This document shows, one piece after another, positions 57,401 to 64,000 of a DNA stretch of 64,000 nt. The stretch comes from Diplolepis rosae. Taxonomy: Eukaryota; Arthropoda; Insecta; Hymenoptera; Diplolepididae. The notes below the pieces were generated by a model. The model saw nothing but the letters and a program-made list of their open reading frames with translations, was not told the origin of the DNA and searched no databases. The number at the start of each line of letters is the position of its first letter. The stretch's first letter is position 1. Location: the NCBI GenBank assembly GCA_030998225.1, contig JAPYXD010000466.1:7915001-7979000 (forward strand), in the 5' to 3' direction. Position numbers and translations under genes: made by a program.

Positions 57401-60400
57401 TTGATTTTGTTTGTTGCATGCTTCTAATCTAAAACATGTGAAAAATGATGTCATGAAAGTATTTGTGTGGAACCAGCTTGAAACCATGTTTTTCAAGTTG
57501 GTGTGCAAGATTGCGCCAAATGTATTCAATGATTCGGCTTGAAAGTTTTTGTGAGCAGTTTTTATACATTACCCGAGATATTGACGTAGCGGGTTTAAAA
57601 ATTTTGTTTCGTGCATTTTTTACAGCTTATAACGTCGAGAGAAAAAACGTGTAAAACGAAAATTTTTTTCAAACATTAATTTGATTATGCTATTGAAAAA
57701 ATTTATGTAGAACAAGTAATTCCTGAAAAATAGGTCATTACGCAGGTGAATCCCCTTAAATCGATTTTGCATGTACCGCATTTGCAAGATTTGGCTCCTT
57801 GCGACGGTAATTTATAGTGTCTATGATTCTATTGGCAAGACATATTAAAGCAATTTATTTTAAGGAATGCAAAAAATTCTACATTTTTGAATAAATTTAT
57901 TGAGATAAATAAAGATTGTGTAGAAAAAAAAAGAAATTGACCCGAGAAAATTATGTTTTGTCGTGTATGCCAGGTATTTTAGAACGACCTTCATACTTAA
58001 AGATATGAGAGTTCTCTTAGAATATAAAATTAAATACTGAGCTTTAATTTAAAATTGATTTATTCCTAAACGTTATTGTTTAGTTGCAGAACAAGCTGAG
58101 CGTCCTGGAAGCAGAACGAGATTACTTCAGAGCGGAATGTAGTAAATTGCGAGACCAATATAGCAAAGAATCTAATAAGGATAATGTAAGAGAAATTTTT
58201 CAGATTTTACCCTCCGGAGGAAGAATCCAAAACTCCCCTATATAAAGTCCCGGAACTTTTGACTTTTCTAAAGCTTTTGAGAAACTGACAATCACTGTAG
58301 TTTAGTATTTGAATTTTTCAAGCCTTTAAGAATTTTTTGAACTCATTAGAATTCTCTTTACTTCTGAAAACATTCGACAGCCAGATTCATGGATGCAAAC
58401 CTCCGAATTAAAGCGACAGTTATGCGAAAAGAAGCGAGCAATGGCTGAATTGATGCGCGAGAAGAAAGAACTCTGTCGTGAAAATTTTAATCTTGAAGCT
58501 AGATTACAAAGTAGCAAGTCCCAGCAAAAACGATTTTGTGTTCATTGTAGTTCCAGCAAACCTGTCCGACCCTACATTTGTTCACAATCTCTACCATTTG
58601 GTAGAGATGTTACCGCAACAAAAGTCAGTAATTTTTTCTAGATTTTAAATTATCTTTATTAAAGATAAAAGAGTCAATAAATTAAGCATTTTTAGGGTTT
58701 TATTTGCTTTAAACAATTGGGAATTCGCTTTCGAATCGGTAACTTTTGTTTCAATATGTATTTGAGTGAAATTTGTTTAGTTTTGACTCATAAATCCGTT
58801 GAATTAATAAATTATCGTATTTCAGGGCGATCGGAATCAAAGTTATGTATAGGTCCATCTATTTAGACGAAATCCCTTTTATAATTGCAACTTACTAAGC
58901 TTTTTAACTTCTACTTTCATTTGATATGCTAAAAAATTGTTGTTTCAAGGAACTAGTTTAATTTTGAAAAAAAAATTGGACTAGAGGTATCTAGAGGGTT
59001 TTTGTTGAAAAAGATTCTTTCTTTTCAGAAGTGGTTGAAGAATGATAATTAGAGATGTTTGAAAATTATCAAAATTCTCTGATGTACAATTTAAAAAGGA
59101 ATTGTATTTCTTTCTAAAAAAATTTTTTGTTTAAATTAAAAAAAAAATCACCTGTATAAATTTCTATTCAATTTAAACACTTGGTAGTATATTCTTAATT
59201 TTCCAAACGAATTTTCTAATGTTCATAGAAGTAACCAAAATTATTCAATCATTAGTAAAAAGATACTAATTATATTTTTGCAAAATTTCAAACGACTTTT
59301 CGTTTCATTGTCTTGAGTTCAAGGATGTACACTAGCTACAGTTAATCTCAAAATTCGCCGAACTTTATAACGATTTATAAAATCGACAAAAATAGACCCA
59401 TTATTAATTTCTACGAATTTTGAAGGAGGCTTCTAAGCGTACTTTAGAAAAAAATAGTTTAGGTTAATATTATCTACTTAACAAAGGTTATTTGTATTTA
59501 AATTTTTTGTTCTCTCATTACAAAAAAATTACAATTCTTATTTACTTCTGATGATCAAGGGCTCATTTTACTCCTTAGAGGATTTCCTGCAATTCTATTC
59601 TGGGGAATTTTATTTAAAAAATTTTGTTTGGAAATTATACAGTTATTATTGTTATAAACAATGATAGTTTAAATTTAAATGATTTTATGGAATTTCATAA
59701 CTTTTGAATATTGATTTTGTGTTTTGTAATTAAAAATTTTTAATAATAAAAGGGACGAATATTATTTATTTGTTATTAATAAACGAAAACAACTGATTTT
59801 GCATTATTGTATTATACTTGAGCTTTTTATTGTCTCTGTACCTTTTTATTTGTGATTCTTCATTATAAAGCATTTTTGTTTTGTTTTTTTGCTTCCAGGC
59901 AATTGTGGATCGCTTAGAACGAGAAAGAGATACAGCAAGAGCAGATATTGAACGTTTAATAGAAGAACGTGACGCTTTGCGCGAAAGATTGAAGGTAAAA
60001 TTTTGATTAGATTCTTTCATTAAAATAGAATGAAAAATCACGGATTCCTTGTTGGCTCCACATTGTTTTAACTAACGCACTTTCTTCTTTAGAGGGAAGA
60101 GAATTTGGGTCCTGCATGCATTTTTTTGTCAAAGTAACAAAACGTTTTAATAAAACTTCTGTAGTGAATGAAACTTTTTTGATTTTGATTTTCTGCTTTC
60201 GTTTATAGATGTTTCAAGTAGATAATTATTTCTGTTCGTTCTCGTCGGTCAAATTTCGACTATTTAAATCGTATATGTAGTCTAAATTAAATTTTCAAAA
60301 ACAATATTAATTTTCAATACTCTAGTGTAGAGAGAAGAAAAAATCAAAAGCTTTAAATGTAAGAATTATGACCGACAATTTGCTCAGTACTTTAATTAAA

Positions 60401-62789
60401 TGAATTCAATTATATTTTTAAACCACCAAATTCCTGCCAAATATATAAAATATTCAATAACCAAATATTAAAAATTAAAGCTTTCCGTTTTTCAAAGTTT
60501 TGAACTTATAGTGGGTGATCAAATTACTATGATCACTGTGATACTTTATTCTGCTAACAGTCAGCAGTGTTGCAGAAAAAAAGTTCATTAAGGTAGTTCG
60601 TTCACAAAAATTAGACCTCAGGCAAATTTCATAAAAAAAATTTGAAACACAAAAAAATAATTTTATTAATAAATTTTATTTTAGCCCAAACTTATTTCGT
60701 TATCGCTTCGAGCCAAATTTTAAAAAATTATGCGATTCTAATAAATCACGTTTCATTTTTTTTAGGAAAAAGATTCTCTACAACATGACCGTTTCCTATT
60801 TTTGAAATTGAATTAATTGTTATCAAATACAGCAATTCGTCTACAAAAATTTTGTTTTGAAAAATTGTATTTTTATAATTTCAGCTATTAAAGAATTCAT
60901 TTTCATAAATTGGAAACAGTCAAGTTGTAGAGAATCTTTTTCCTTAAAAAAAATGAACCGTGATTTATTAGAATCGCATCATTTTTAAAAATTTGGCTCG
61001 AAGCGATAAGAAAATAAGTTTGGGCAAAAATAAAATTTATTGATAAAATTATTTTTTTGTTTCAAATTTTTTTCATGAAAAATAATCTTTTCTCTTTCAA
61101 ATTAGCCCTTCAATAATAATATTGCAATTCTTAAAAGCAAAAGTATCTATTTTTGCCTGAGGTCTAATTTTTGTGAACAAACTACCTTAATTTTGAAAAA
61201 AAATTTTTTCTTTTTTTGGGTGAAAAGGAAAAATGGAGAAATCTTTTAAAGACATTGTACAGGACTCTCCTAGGACGGGTCTAGGCATACCTGTTAAAAC
61301 CAAAAACCCCCTCTCACGAACCAATGCACCGCCCGCAGTACCGCCTTTTGGCTTTAAAGTTCGCGGGCAGTTGGTTTCAGCTTAAAGTTGCGTACGACTC
61401 TTCCGTCATCCGTTCGCCCGGGACTCCCATCCGCGGCCAGACGCCCGTTAGGCAGGCCGACTAGCCGCGCCAACCAGGGGAGGAATAAAAAGATTCCTTC
61501 CCTGATCGACGTGGACAGCCAAGTCCGCCCGAGACGCAGGATTGCGGGTGCAGGCCCCGATGCGATTCCTACTGGCCTTCGTTATTGCCGCGCTCCGCAC
61601 GCCCATCCAGTTCCCTCGTCTTCATCACCAGGGTGACGAATGACTCGATAAGCATCCATATTTGTTCAGACTGGAGCATGAAAGAGACCATTGTGTCGGG
61701 AGTGAGTTGTGCGCCCACTGCCCGACCGACAGCCTCCCTTTCCACGCCCCACCTGGCACAGACAAAGAGTGTGTGCTCTGCATTGTCCACAAGGGATCCG
61801 CAGTAGCGACACGACTCATCGTCTCTTTTCTTGAAGCGCTTCAGGTACGCATTAAAGCAACCATGGCCCGAAAGCGCTTGCGCCAAGTAAAATCGGACCT
61901 GACCGTGCTTTCTATCCAGCCAGGTGGCGATCTCCCGGATTGGTCACCATGCCATCTCGTCTGCCATTTCTCGACGAGTTTGCGCCTTCCATCCTTGCGT
62001 ATGGCCTCCTTCGCGCGAGCGATTTCCTGCAGGTTGGTTAAGCAGGTGAGCTCCTTACGGAGCTGAAATATTAAGTATACACTGTTAGAAGTGTTTTGAA
62101 ATTTAAAAAAATTTTAAGTTACAAAAGTAATAGAAAACTGTATGAAAGGAATACTTTTGAGTAAACGTATTTGGAAATTACAAAAAGGTGACTGAAATTG
62201 CCAAATTGTTTTTTAAAATTACGAAACTTATCTGGCTTTTCTGTCACATGTAACTGTATGGAGCTTCAGTTACCCAAAACAAAAAATTTTGTTGTTGATA
62301 GTTTCATAATTTTCCGATACAAGTAAAAAGCTTTAACTTTAAAGTGTTGAAATTAAAACTCTATTCGTTTTCAAATTTTCAATTCCCTAAACACTTTTAT
62401 ATCTAAAGCATGAAAGGTTGTACTCTCTGGATATTTTGCACCGTTTAAAAATAGGATTGTCATTTTTTGGGTTCTATCTCTATTTCACATAAACTATTCA
62501 ATGCATGATTGGGATTGGACTCTGAGATTTGGGGGTTTTTGTGGCCTTTGTGGGTGTAGATGGCTACAGAGGCACATACTCATGAGCAACGAAGGTTGAG
62601 AGAAACTCTTCACGAAGTAGAAACAAAATTGAAACATGTTGAACGAGAAAGACAAGAACTTTTAATCACACAGGGCACCAGGCGAGCTACAATCAACGGT
62701 CTTGAGGATGAACTTGAGGACATGAAGGAAGAATTAAAGAGGACGAAGCAGGAATTAGCAGACCAGAGAACTCAATATTTTCAATTAAG
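39251..62789 (+). CDS. Cep135: CEP135/Bld10-type centrosomal protein, exons 1-12, 3'-incomplete
   Basis: Twelve exons joined in phase give 762 residues: 39251-39439, 40164-40464, 41622-41854, 43454-43643, 48276-48442, 52535-52730, 53708-53878, 54058-54227, 58084-58185, 58381-58623, 59899-59994 and 62560-62789. All introns are GT...AG. The protein is almost entirely coiled coil. The start RYRTIRKHLDGFGYKQILPL and the block PLVENLLADLIQTTES match the conserved N-terminus of CEP135, which binds microtubules and builds the cartwheel-to-wall link of centrioles. NARLVNENNELHLELM, VDLIAMADHRMNCL and LEAERDYFRAECSKLR are further family blocks. Vertebrate CEP135 has about 1,140 residues, so a third should lie beyond the right edge: exon 12 ends with two bases of a split codon and no compatible acceptor was found. 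The introns are loaded with transposons. Confidence 0.93.
40164..40464 (+). CDS. Cep135: Cep135 exon 2 (residues 64-163)
   Basis: Acceptor TTAATTTCAG|TCT, donor CTCG|GTAATT, ending with one base of a codon. It encodes the N-terminal coiled coil, including YKCDNARLVNENNELHLELM, the best-conserved stretch of the family and part of the microtubule-binding region. Confidence 0.93.
40540..40830. mobile_element. tRNA-derived SINE, inverted dimer-like, in intron 2
   Basis: Contains the SINE tail family GTTGAGTTCGAAATTTTTGCC and a head-to-head hairpin: TCTTTCTGTGGAAAAAAAGA and GTGCCGGGATTCGAG facing CTCGCATCCTGGCAC and its partner. The box-B-like GGGCTCGCATCC is visible, so Pol III origin is likely. 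Confidence 0.65.
41622..41854 (+). CDS. Cep135: Cep135 exon 3 (residues 164-241)
   Basis: Acceptor TTTATTCCAG|CTT, donor CCAG|GTATAA. A basic Ser-rich linker (RTKSSSSSLQS) is followed by PHVVDLIAMADHRMNCLNHE, the family's second conserved block, and a new coiled coil. Confidence 0.92.
42148..42369. mobile_element. 222-bp MITE flanked by TTAA, intron 3
   Basis: Inverted ends CACTAGATTTACG are flanked by TTAA (42144-42147 and 42370-42373). An inner repeat TGAGTCAAATTGG and its inverse lie on both sides of a (TA)n centre. TTAA targeting suggests mobilisation by a piggyBac-like transposase. Confidence 0.85.
42634..42977. repeat. Foldback repeat in intron 3
   Basis: Arms of about 150 bases share GAGGCCATGGA/TCCATGGCCTTA, GACAAGAGTTTACAG and GACCTCACAAATTTTGGAC in opposite directions. 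No coding content. Confidence 0.8.
43020..43345 (-). mobile_element. tRNA-derived SINE in intron 3
   Basis: On the minus strand it has box A TAGCTCAGTGGTTAGAGCA and box B GGGCTCGAATCCCAG (within 43090-43200), the internal Pol III promoter of a tRNA. A body ending TTTCCACAGAAAGATTTCAA follows, and the shared AATTTCAAACTCAACTAATT part is nearby. The tRNA acceptor ends do not pair, so it is a SINE and not a tRNA gene. Confidence 0.8.
43454..43643 (+). CDS. Cep135: Cep135 exon 4 (residues 242-304)
   Basis: Acceptor TTTTCCAG|TTA, donor AAAG|GTAATA. KEKEIYRLRKMLEGGRP is the family's (E)REIExLxxxLxGGR block. An insect-looking Cys-rich stretch (CSCKKNDKCYTMPECC) follows. Confidence 0.9.
44049..44756 (-). 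pseudogene. DIRS-like tyrosine recombinase
   Basis: Two frames, 44756-44541 and 44519-44049, separated by a stop/frame change near 44530. The first starts NPIIKRFCKGASNLKP, the N-terminal helical region. The second contains FKPYSIKHAATSAALHNAVS (the His-Ala-Ala box after the expected Arg position, here Lys) and LFYNR with the nucleophile Tyr. In life it inserts the circular DNA copy. An Arg-to-Lys change and the break imply inactivity. Confidence 0.75.
45113..45475 (-). pseudogene. DIRS-like RNase H, C-terminal part
   Basis: A frame of 120 codons. It reads NNTTALSYINEMGAIQFPKL (RNase H D-N-T-T-A-L block, with the Asp changed or lost in the shift), then EIDLFASNINTKC and an FYAFPPFALA-like segment that follows RNase H in DIRS polyproteins. 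It is split from the N-terminal half by a frameshift at about 45480. Confidence 0.8.
45528..45911 (-). pseudogene. DIRS-like RT/RNase H, N-terminal part with gag-like lead
   Basis: A frame of 127 codons. A Ser/Arg-rich lead (SRSRDSFSKSRSSSREKKH), gag-like and continuing on the other side of the mariner at 47558-47760, joins directly to RT-end/RNase H sequence (LEIFVDASRTFG with the first Asp). So a large internal deletion has removed most of the reverse transcriptase. Confidence 0.65.
45933..47555 (+). mobile_element. Mariner element with internal duplication, inserted in the DIRS-like element
   Basis: Inverted ends TTGGATCTATAACTTAATTC are flanked by TA (45931-45932, 47556-47557). An 185-base segment is present twice (46654-46840 and 47077-47262). 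The DIRS gag-like frame continues across the insertion. Confidence 0.9.
46114..47479 (+). pseudogene. Mariner transposase, broken
   Basis: The N-terminal part (46114-46452) has the helix-turn-helix and RPGQPKKFEDKELEALL linker. A stop at 46450 precedes GNWVPHKLKPRDVERR. At about 46558 VTGDKKWIHYDN carries the first catalytic Asp, and at about 47270 HHDNARP carries the second. The third Asp segment is deleted, and the C-terminus WLDSFLAAKPAQFFGNGIHK ends at 47479 in another frame. The duplicated block separates the halves. Inactive. Confidence 0.9.
48276..48442 (+). CDS. Cep135: Cep135 exon 5 (residues 305-360)
   Basis: Acceptor GATGATAAAG|AAG has a weak pyrimidine tract (TTTGTTTTT further upstream); donor CAG|GTATAT. 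It encodes AERNEELEKELRDIDHIALA, matching the family's N-E-x-L-x-x-E-L-x-x-I-D block. The intron in front is 4.6 kb because of a DIRS/mariner insertion. Confidence 0.9.
48903..49045. mobile_element. SINE tail fragment nested in the Penelope-like element
   Basis: TTAGTTGAGTTCGAAATTTT and AGTCGCGTATCAGATAGAAT match the intron 2 SINE body at 40540-40640. The tRNA-like head is absent. Confidence 0.7.
49457..49699 (-). pseudogene. Penelope-like GIY-YIG endonuclease
   Basis: A frame of 80 codons. NVVYKINCKFGKCYIDQTKRSL aligns by eye with the Penelope GIY-YIG block, where VYKI and CYIDQT stand for the GIY and YIG strands (Gly to Asp change in the second). RKEHINNIKL supplies the conserved Arg and His region. 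It nicks target DNA in the intact element. Confidence 0.85.
50040..50330 (-). pseudogene. Penelope-like RT, central part
   Basis: Resumes with QFDKSFYKRTYGTPMGSPIS (the conserved Q-x-x-GTPMGSP box) and ADIVMQDLEE, then FRYVDNTLIII, where YVDD is changed to YVDN. The frame is degraded beyond about 50050. The loss of the second Asp would inactivate the enzyme. Confidence 0.85.
50330..51735. mobile_element. Insertion inside Penelope RT, with GCGCTTCGCGCTC motifs
   Basis: It separates two parts of one RT frame. The left end is rich in TCGCGCTTCGCGCTC (three or more copies, 50415-50690) and has a GCGCGC palindrome at about 50355-50410. The middle is AT-rich with recurring TTTTTTCGTATCTC. The right end has (CAGA)n and CTCAGGGGGTCTCAAAACGT. 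No inverted ends and no coding frame are visible. I do not recognise the class. Confidence 0.7.
51715..52053 (-). pseudogene. Penelope-like RT, N-terminal half
   Basis: A frame of 112 codons. RPVVSCIDSSTYFLSKTLNN and YIMVSLDVSFLFTNVPLQLV are the conserved Penelope RT start and motif A (the Asp of SLDV). The frame ends where the insertion begins, at LMDLTF. Confidence 0.9.
52535..52730 (+). CDS. Cep135: Cep135 exon 6 (residues 361-425)
   Basis: Acceptor ATATTTTCAG|GAA, donor GATTG|GTAATT. It is pure coiled coil with regular Leu spacing. The preceding intron holds the Penelope-like element. Confidence 0.9.
52826..53541. mobile_element. 716-bp MITE flanked by TTAA, intron 6
   Basis: Inverted ends GGGGGTCTCCTCATCAGT, with TTAA at 52822-52825 and 53542-53545. 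The AT-rich interior has no gene. It fills almost the whole intron. Confidence 0.9.
53708..53878 (+). CDS. Cep135: Cep135 exon 7 (residues 426-482)
   Basis: Acceptor AAATTACAG|AAA, donor TCGG|GTACTA. Low-complexity Lys/Glu/Gly-rich sequence (KGDKNEKNKGEKTLKKKS), probably a flexible, lineage-variable linker. It is accepted because both phases fit and the frame is open. Confidence 0.75.
54058..54227 (+). CDS. Cep135: Cep135 exon 8 (residues 483-539)
   Basis: Acceptor ATTTTTAG|CGT, donor CCAGC|GTGAGT. A Ser/Pro-rich start (KARKSSPSPSKED) is followed by renewed coiled coil (NFIQELEMMKENNREV). Confidence 0.8.
54471..54670 (-). repeat. Copia-type 3' LTR
   Basis: 200 bases, TGTAGGCGGG...CATCTAACA on the plus strand. 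A purine-rich TTGAAGGGAAG lies just inside (54671-54681, complement), the expected polypurine tract. Confidence 0.9.
54930..55559 (-). pseudogene. Copia-type integrase C-terminal part
   Basis: A frame of 209 codons that overlaps the integrase core in another frame. GWTGQKQNLSHLRSFGKRAF is the conserved copia segment after the core, and RIWIPDERKIQISRNVKFLN the next. An acidic tail (EHDEEDSEDEHEP) and then PQPEDPETDDEA lead into where RT should begin. RT sequence does not follow. Confidence 0.88.
55501..56115 (-). pseudogene. Copia-type gag-pre-integrase and integrase core
   Basis: A frame of 204 codons. DLWHARLGHLNARDLATLAK followed by CKSCISGKMSNIPF is the zinc-binding pre-integrase (H-x-H, C-x2-C). 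LELVHTDLCGPM and YFITFIDDYRR hold the two Asp of the DDE integrase core. In life it joins cDNA to the target. The frame is lost before the Glu. Confidence 0.9.
56282..57064 (-). pseudogene. Copia-type gag, broken
   Basis: It starts at ATG 57064 just after the primer site: DNYDTWCIQAGASLVKND and WGYISGEIVKP are the copia gag N-terminus. Frameshifts follow near 56880 and 56680. At about 56300-56350 CGYCHKKGHKESEC is the CCHC zinc knuckle. Gag binds and packages element RNA. Confidence 0.85.
57145..57344 (-). repeat. Copia-type 5' LTR
   Basis: 200 bases, about 92% identical to the other LTR by hand count. Followed on the minus strand by the GGTTATGGACCCAG primer site. Confidence 0.9.
57369..57755. 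mobile_element. 387-bp MITE flanked by TTAA, intron 8
   Basis: Ends GAGGGTTCACTTGTGTAA and TTACGCAGGTGAATCCCC are imperfect inverted copies, with TTAA at 57365-57368 and 57756-57759. No gene. Confidence 0.8.
58084..58185 (+). CDS. Cep135: Cep135 exon 9 (residues 540-573)
   Basis: Acceptor TATTGTTTAG|TTG, donor GATAAT|GTAAGA. LEAERDYFRAECSKLRDQY matches the family's E-E-R-D-Y-Y-K-x-E-L block. The preceding intron carries the copia element. Confidence 0.9.
58381..58623 (+). CDS. Cep135: Cep135 exon 10 (residues 574-654)
   Basis: Acceptor CATTCGACAG|CCA, donor ACAAAA|GTCAGT (a slightly weak donor). Coiled coil ending in an unusual Cys-containing stretch (RFCVHCSSSKPVRPYICSQ) of unknown role. 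Confidence 0.85.
59899..59994 (+). CDS. Cep135: Cep135 exon 11 (residues 655-686)
   Basis: Acceptor TGCTTCCAG|GCA, donor TTGAAG|GTAAAA. It encodes LERERDTARADIERLIEERD, a coiled-coil block typical of the C-terminal half of CEP135. Confidence 0.9.
60592..61186. mobile_element. 595-bp MITE/foldback flanked by TTAA, intron 11
   Basis: Ends GGTAGTTCGTTCACAAAAAT and inverse, with TTAA at 60588-60591 and 61187-61190. The arms extend for about 230 bases, including CTTATTTCGTTATCGCTTCG. Confidence 0.88.
61260..62066 (-). mobile_element. R1-clade-like non-LTR retrotransposon, 3' end (intron 11)
   Basis: A GC-rich block in AT-rich intron. From right to left: the end of the RT protein, then a 3' untranslated part of about 300 bases. 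The 5'-truncated form is typical of failed target-primed reverse transcription. Confidence 0.75.
61569..61886 (-). pseudogene. R1-like reverse transcriptase protein, C-terminal end
   Basis: A frame of 105 codons. It opens in the conserved pre-finger region (LSGHGCFNAYLKRF), then CRYCGSLVDNAEHTLFVCAR, the C-x2-C-x7-8-H-x4-C finger at the end of R1-clade ORF2. QIWMLIESFVTLVMKTRE ends it as is usual. Upstream RT domains are missing, so it is 5'-truncated. Confidence 0.85.
62560..62789 (+). CDS. Cep135: Cep135 exon 12 (residues 687-762, splits into next exon)
   Basis: Acceptor GGGTGTAG|ATG, donor TTAAG|GTCTCT, leaving two bases of a codon. ELLITQGTRRATINGLEDEL is a conserved-looking block. The downstream exon is not found before base 64000. 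Confidence 0.88.
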
Positions 62790-62866
62790 GTCTCTTTTTA
62801 ATATTTTTAATCCTACTATATTGTACAAATTTGAGATCGATGAACTCTCAATTAGAAAAAACAAAT

Positions 62867-63090
62867 TTAATTAAAGGTAAACAGCTTGATCGATTAGGAA
62901 AAGGGTCGACAAAATAAAGAGACAACAGATCTTTTTGTGTCAAAGTAGCGACATTTCGTTGGTTTGTTTCGCCTGATCAGGTTGGCGAAACAAGCCAACA
63001 AAATGTCGCTACTTTGACGCAAGAAGATTTGTTGTCTCTTTATTTTGTCAGCCCTTTTTCTAATCGATCGAGCTGTTTACCTTTAATTAA
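62867..63090. repeat. 224-bp palindromic element, intron 12
   Basis: Arms of about 100 bases (GGTAAACAGCTTGATCGATT and its inverse) around a TGATCAGG centre, with TTAATTAA on both outer sides. It contains GTCGCTACTTTGACGCAAG-like sequence in both arms. Confidence 0.88.
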
Positions 63091-64000
63091 CGACGGAGGG
63101 CGATAACGGGCGATAATAAATGTCTGAAAGTTGAAGGGTATAAAAAGTTTCAATATTTTAATTCTGCAGAAAATTTTAAGTCAAGTATTATGTTCTGAAA
63201 GGTCACAACAACATTTGTCAGGCTGTTATTTTATAATTATGAAATCAGAATTTAATTCAGTGTGATATTGTTAAAACTTGCAAATGTTAAGGCATTTTCT
63301 CAGAAGATTGCAAATATAAATGAAATCGAAAATTAAGGGCACTTAAAATATTTATAATGTATATAATGGTTTCATGTTTTTTTATGTTTTGAAACTCCCA
63401 AATTGAAACGAATGAGAATTTCAAGAAATCGGAATTAAATACCTTTCAATTCCACAGACTTTTTCAGATTTGTCAAGTAGCTTTTAATTGCATAAAAATG
63501 TACAAAAAATTGTAACTTGAAATTAATATAATGGTACAAGTAATTAAATGTGAAAGAGTCAAATTAAAGAGTACGTCAAATTTAAATGTTTTTATGTTAT
63601 TGAAGATAAATTAAAAGTAAAAGCGTTTGAATGATTTCTAATTTGAATTAGAAATGTAATCTTTTAATCGCAATAAATTTAAGTCAATTTCAAGAAACCA
63701 TTGTATAAATGTTACTAATATTCATTATTCAAAAAAATAAATAAATCATGAAGAAAAAGGCGAAGAGAAAAGCTATTGAAGAAATTGAGATTAAGCATTA
63801 AAATAATTATTTTAAAAACATAAAATAAACAAAGAATAAAGAAATTTCAAACTCAACTAATTAATTTAAAATAAATAAAGTATAATCTAGAAAAATACTT
63901 AATATCTTATAATTTTAAATACTGTAGGTTTTGAAGTCGTCAAAGTACAAATTTCTGAGATATTAAAATGTTCCCAACTCACTGAACCCTGAAATTTGAA
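63091..64000. other. Intron 12 continuation, no exon seen
   Basis: AT-rich sequence. A SINE-tail-like AATTTCAAACTCAACTAATT lies at about 63843-63862. No acceptor here keeps the Cep135 frame open. Confidence 0.5.

Noticed and set aside
63926..64000. Possible Cep135 exon 13 after ACTGTAG at 63921-63927
   Set aside because: With the two carried bases from exon 12 the frame reads one Arg, one Phe and then TGA. No family motif follows, so it is treated as intron.

Overview
This window is AT-rich animal DNA. It has spliced exons, no bacterial-style operons, and a dense mixture of transposable elements typical of insects: Tc1/mariner, hAT with 8-bp target duplications, BEL/Pao, Ty3/gypsy, copia, R1-like, DIRS-like and Penelope-like. 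I read it as an insect nuclear genome. A hymenopteran is a reasonable guess, but species cannot be decided from the sequence. Only one clear host gene is present. The rest is transposons, foldback repeats and two virus-derived insertions.

Left part (1-38,600). On the minus strand, an uninterrupted reading frame of at least 782 codons starts at 2347 and runs off the left edge. It carries RNA-dependent RNA polymerase motifs A, B and C, with IDD at motif C, so it is an endogenous RNA-virus polymerase that is still open. Next come a broken Ty3/gypsy gag-protease remnant (3.7-6.6 kb) and a 5.26-kb foldback element (7,136-12,394) nested three levels deep. These are followed by several hAT copies with exact 8-bp target duplications, the 5' part of an R1-like retrotransposon, a 2.06-kb long-inverted-repeat element and a decayed hAT transposase. 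A second virus-derived locus (19,399-20,512) resembles a phenuivirus-type nucleoprotein and is broken. A BEL/Pao retrotransposon (25.2-32.8 kb) is split by a 4.1-kb element. Inverted arrays of about 150-bp repeats, two further long-inverted-repeat elements, and a near-perfect 618-bp palindrome whose arms carry matching short reading frames complete this part.

Right part (39,251-62,789 and beyond). A plus-strand gene of twelve recognised exons encodes the first 762 residues of a CEP135/Bld10-type centriole protein. It continues past the right edge. The exons join in phase with GT...AG boundaries. Most of its introns carry mobile elements: tRNA-derived SINEs, a DIRS-like element split by a mariner, a Penelope-like element split by a GC-motif-rich insertion, a copia element with two 200-bp LTRs, an R1-like 3' end, four small TTAA-flanked elements and two foldbacks. 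None of these interrupts a recognised exon.

The genes do not form a pathway. The organising theme is one conserved centriole gene with TE-filled introns beside an intergenic region of nested transposons and viral fossils. All element and family names come from motifs and repeat structure read by eye; no database comparison was possible.
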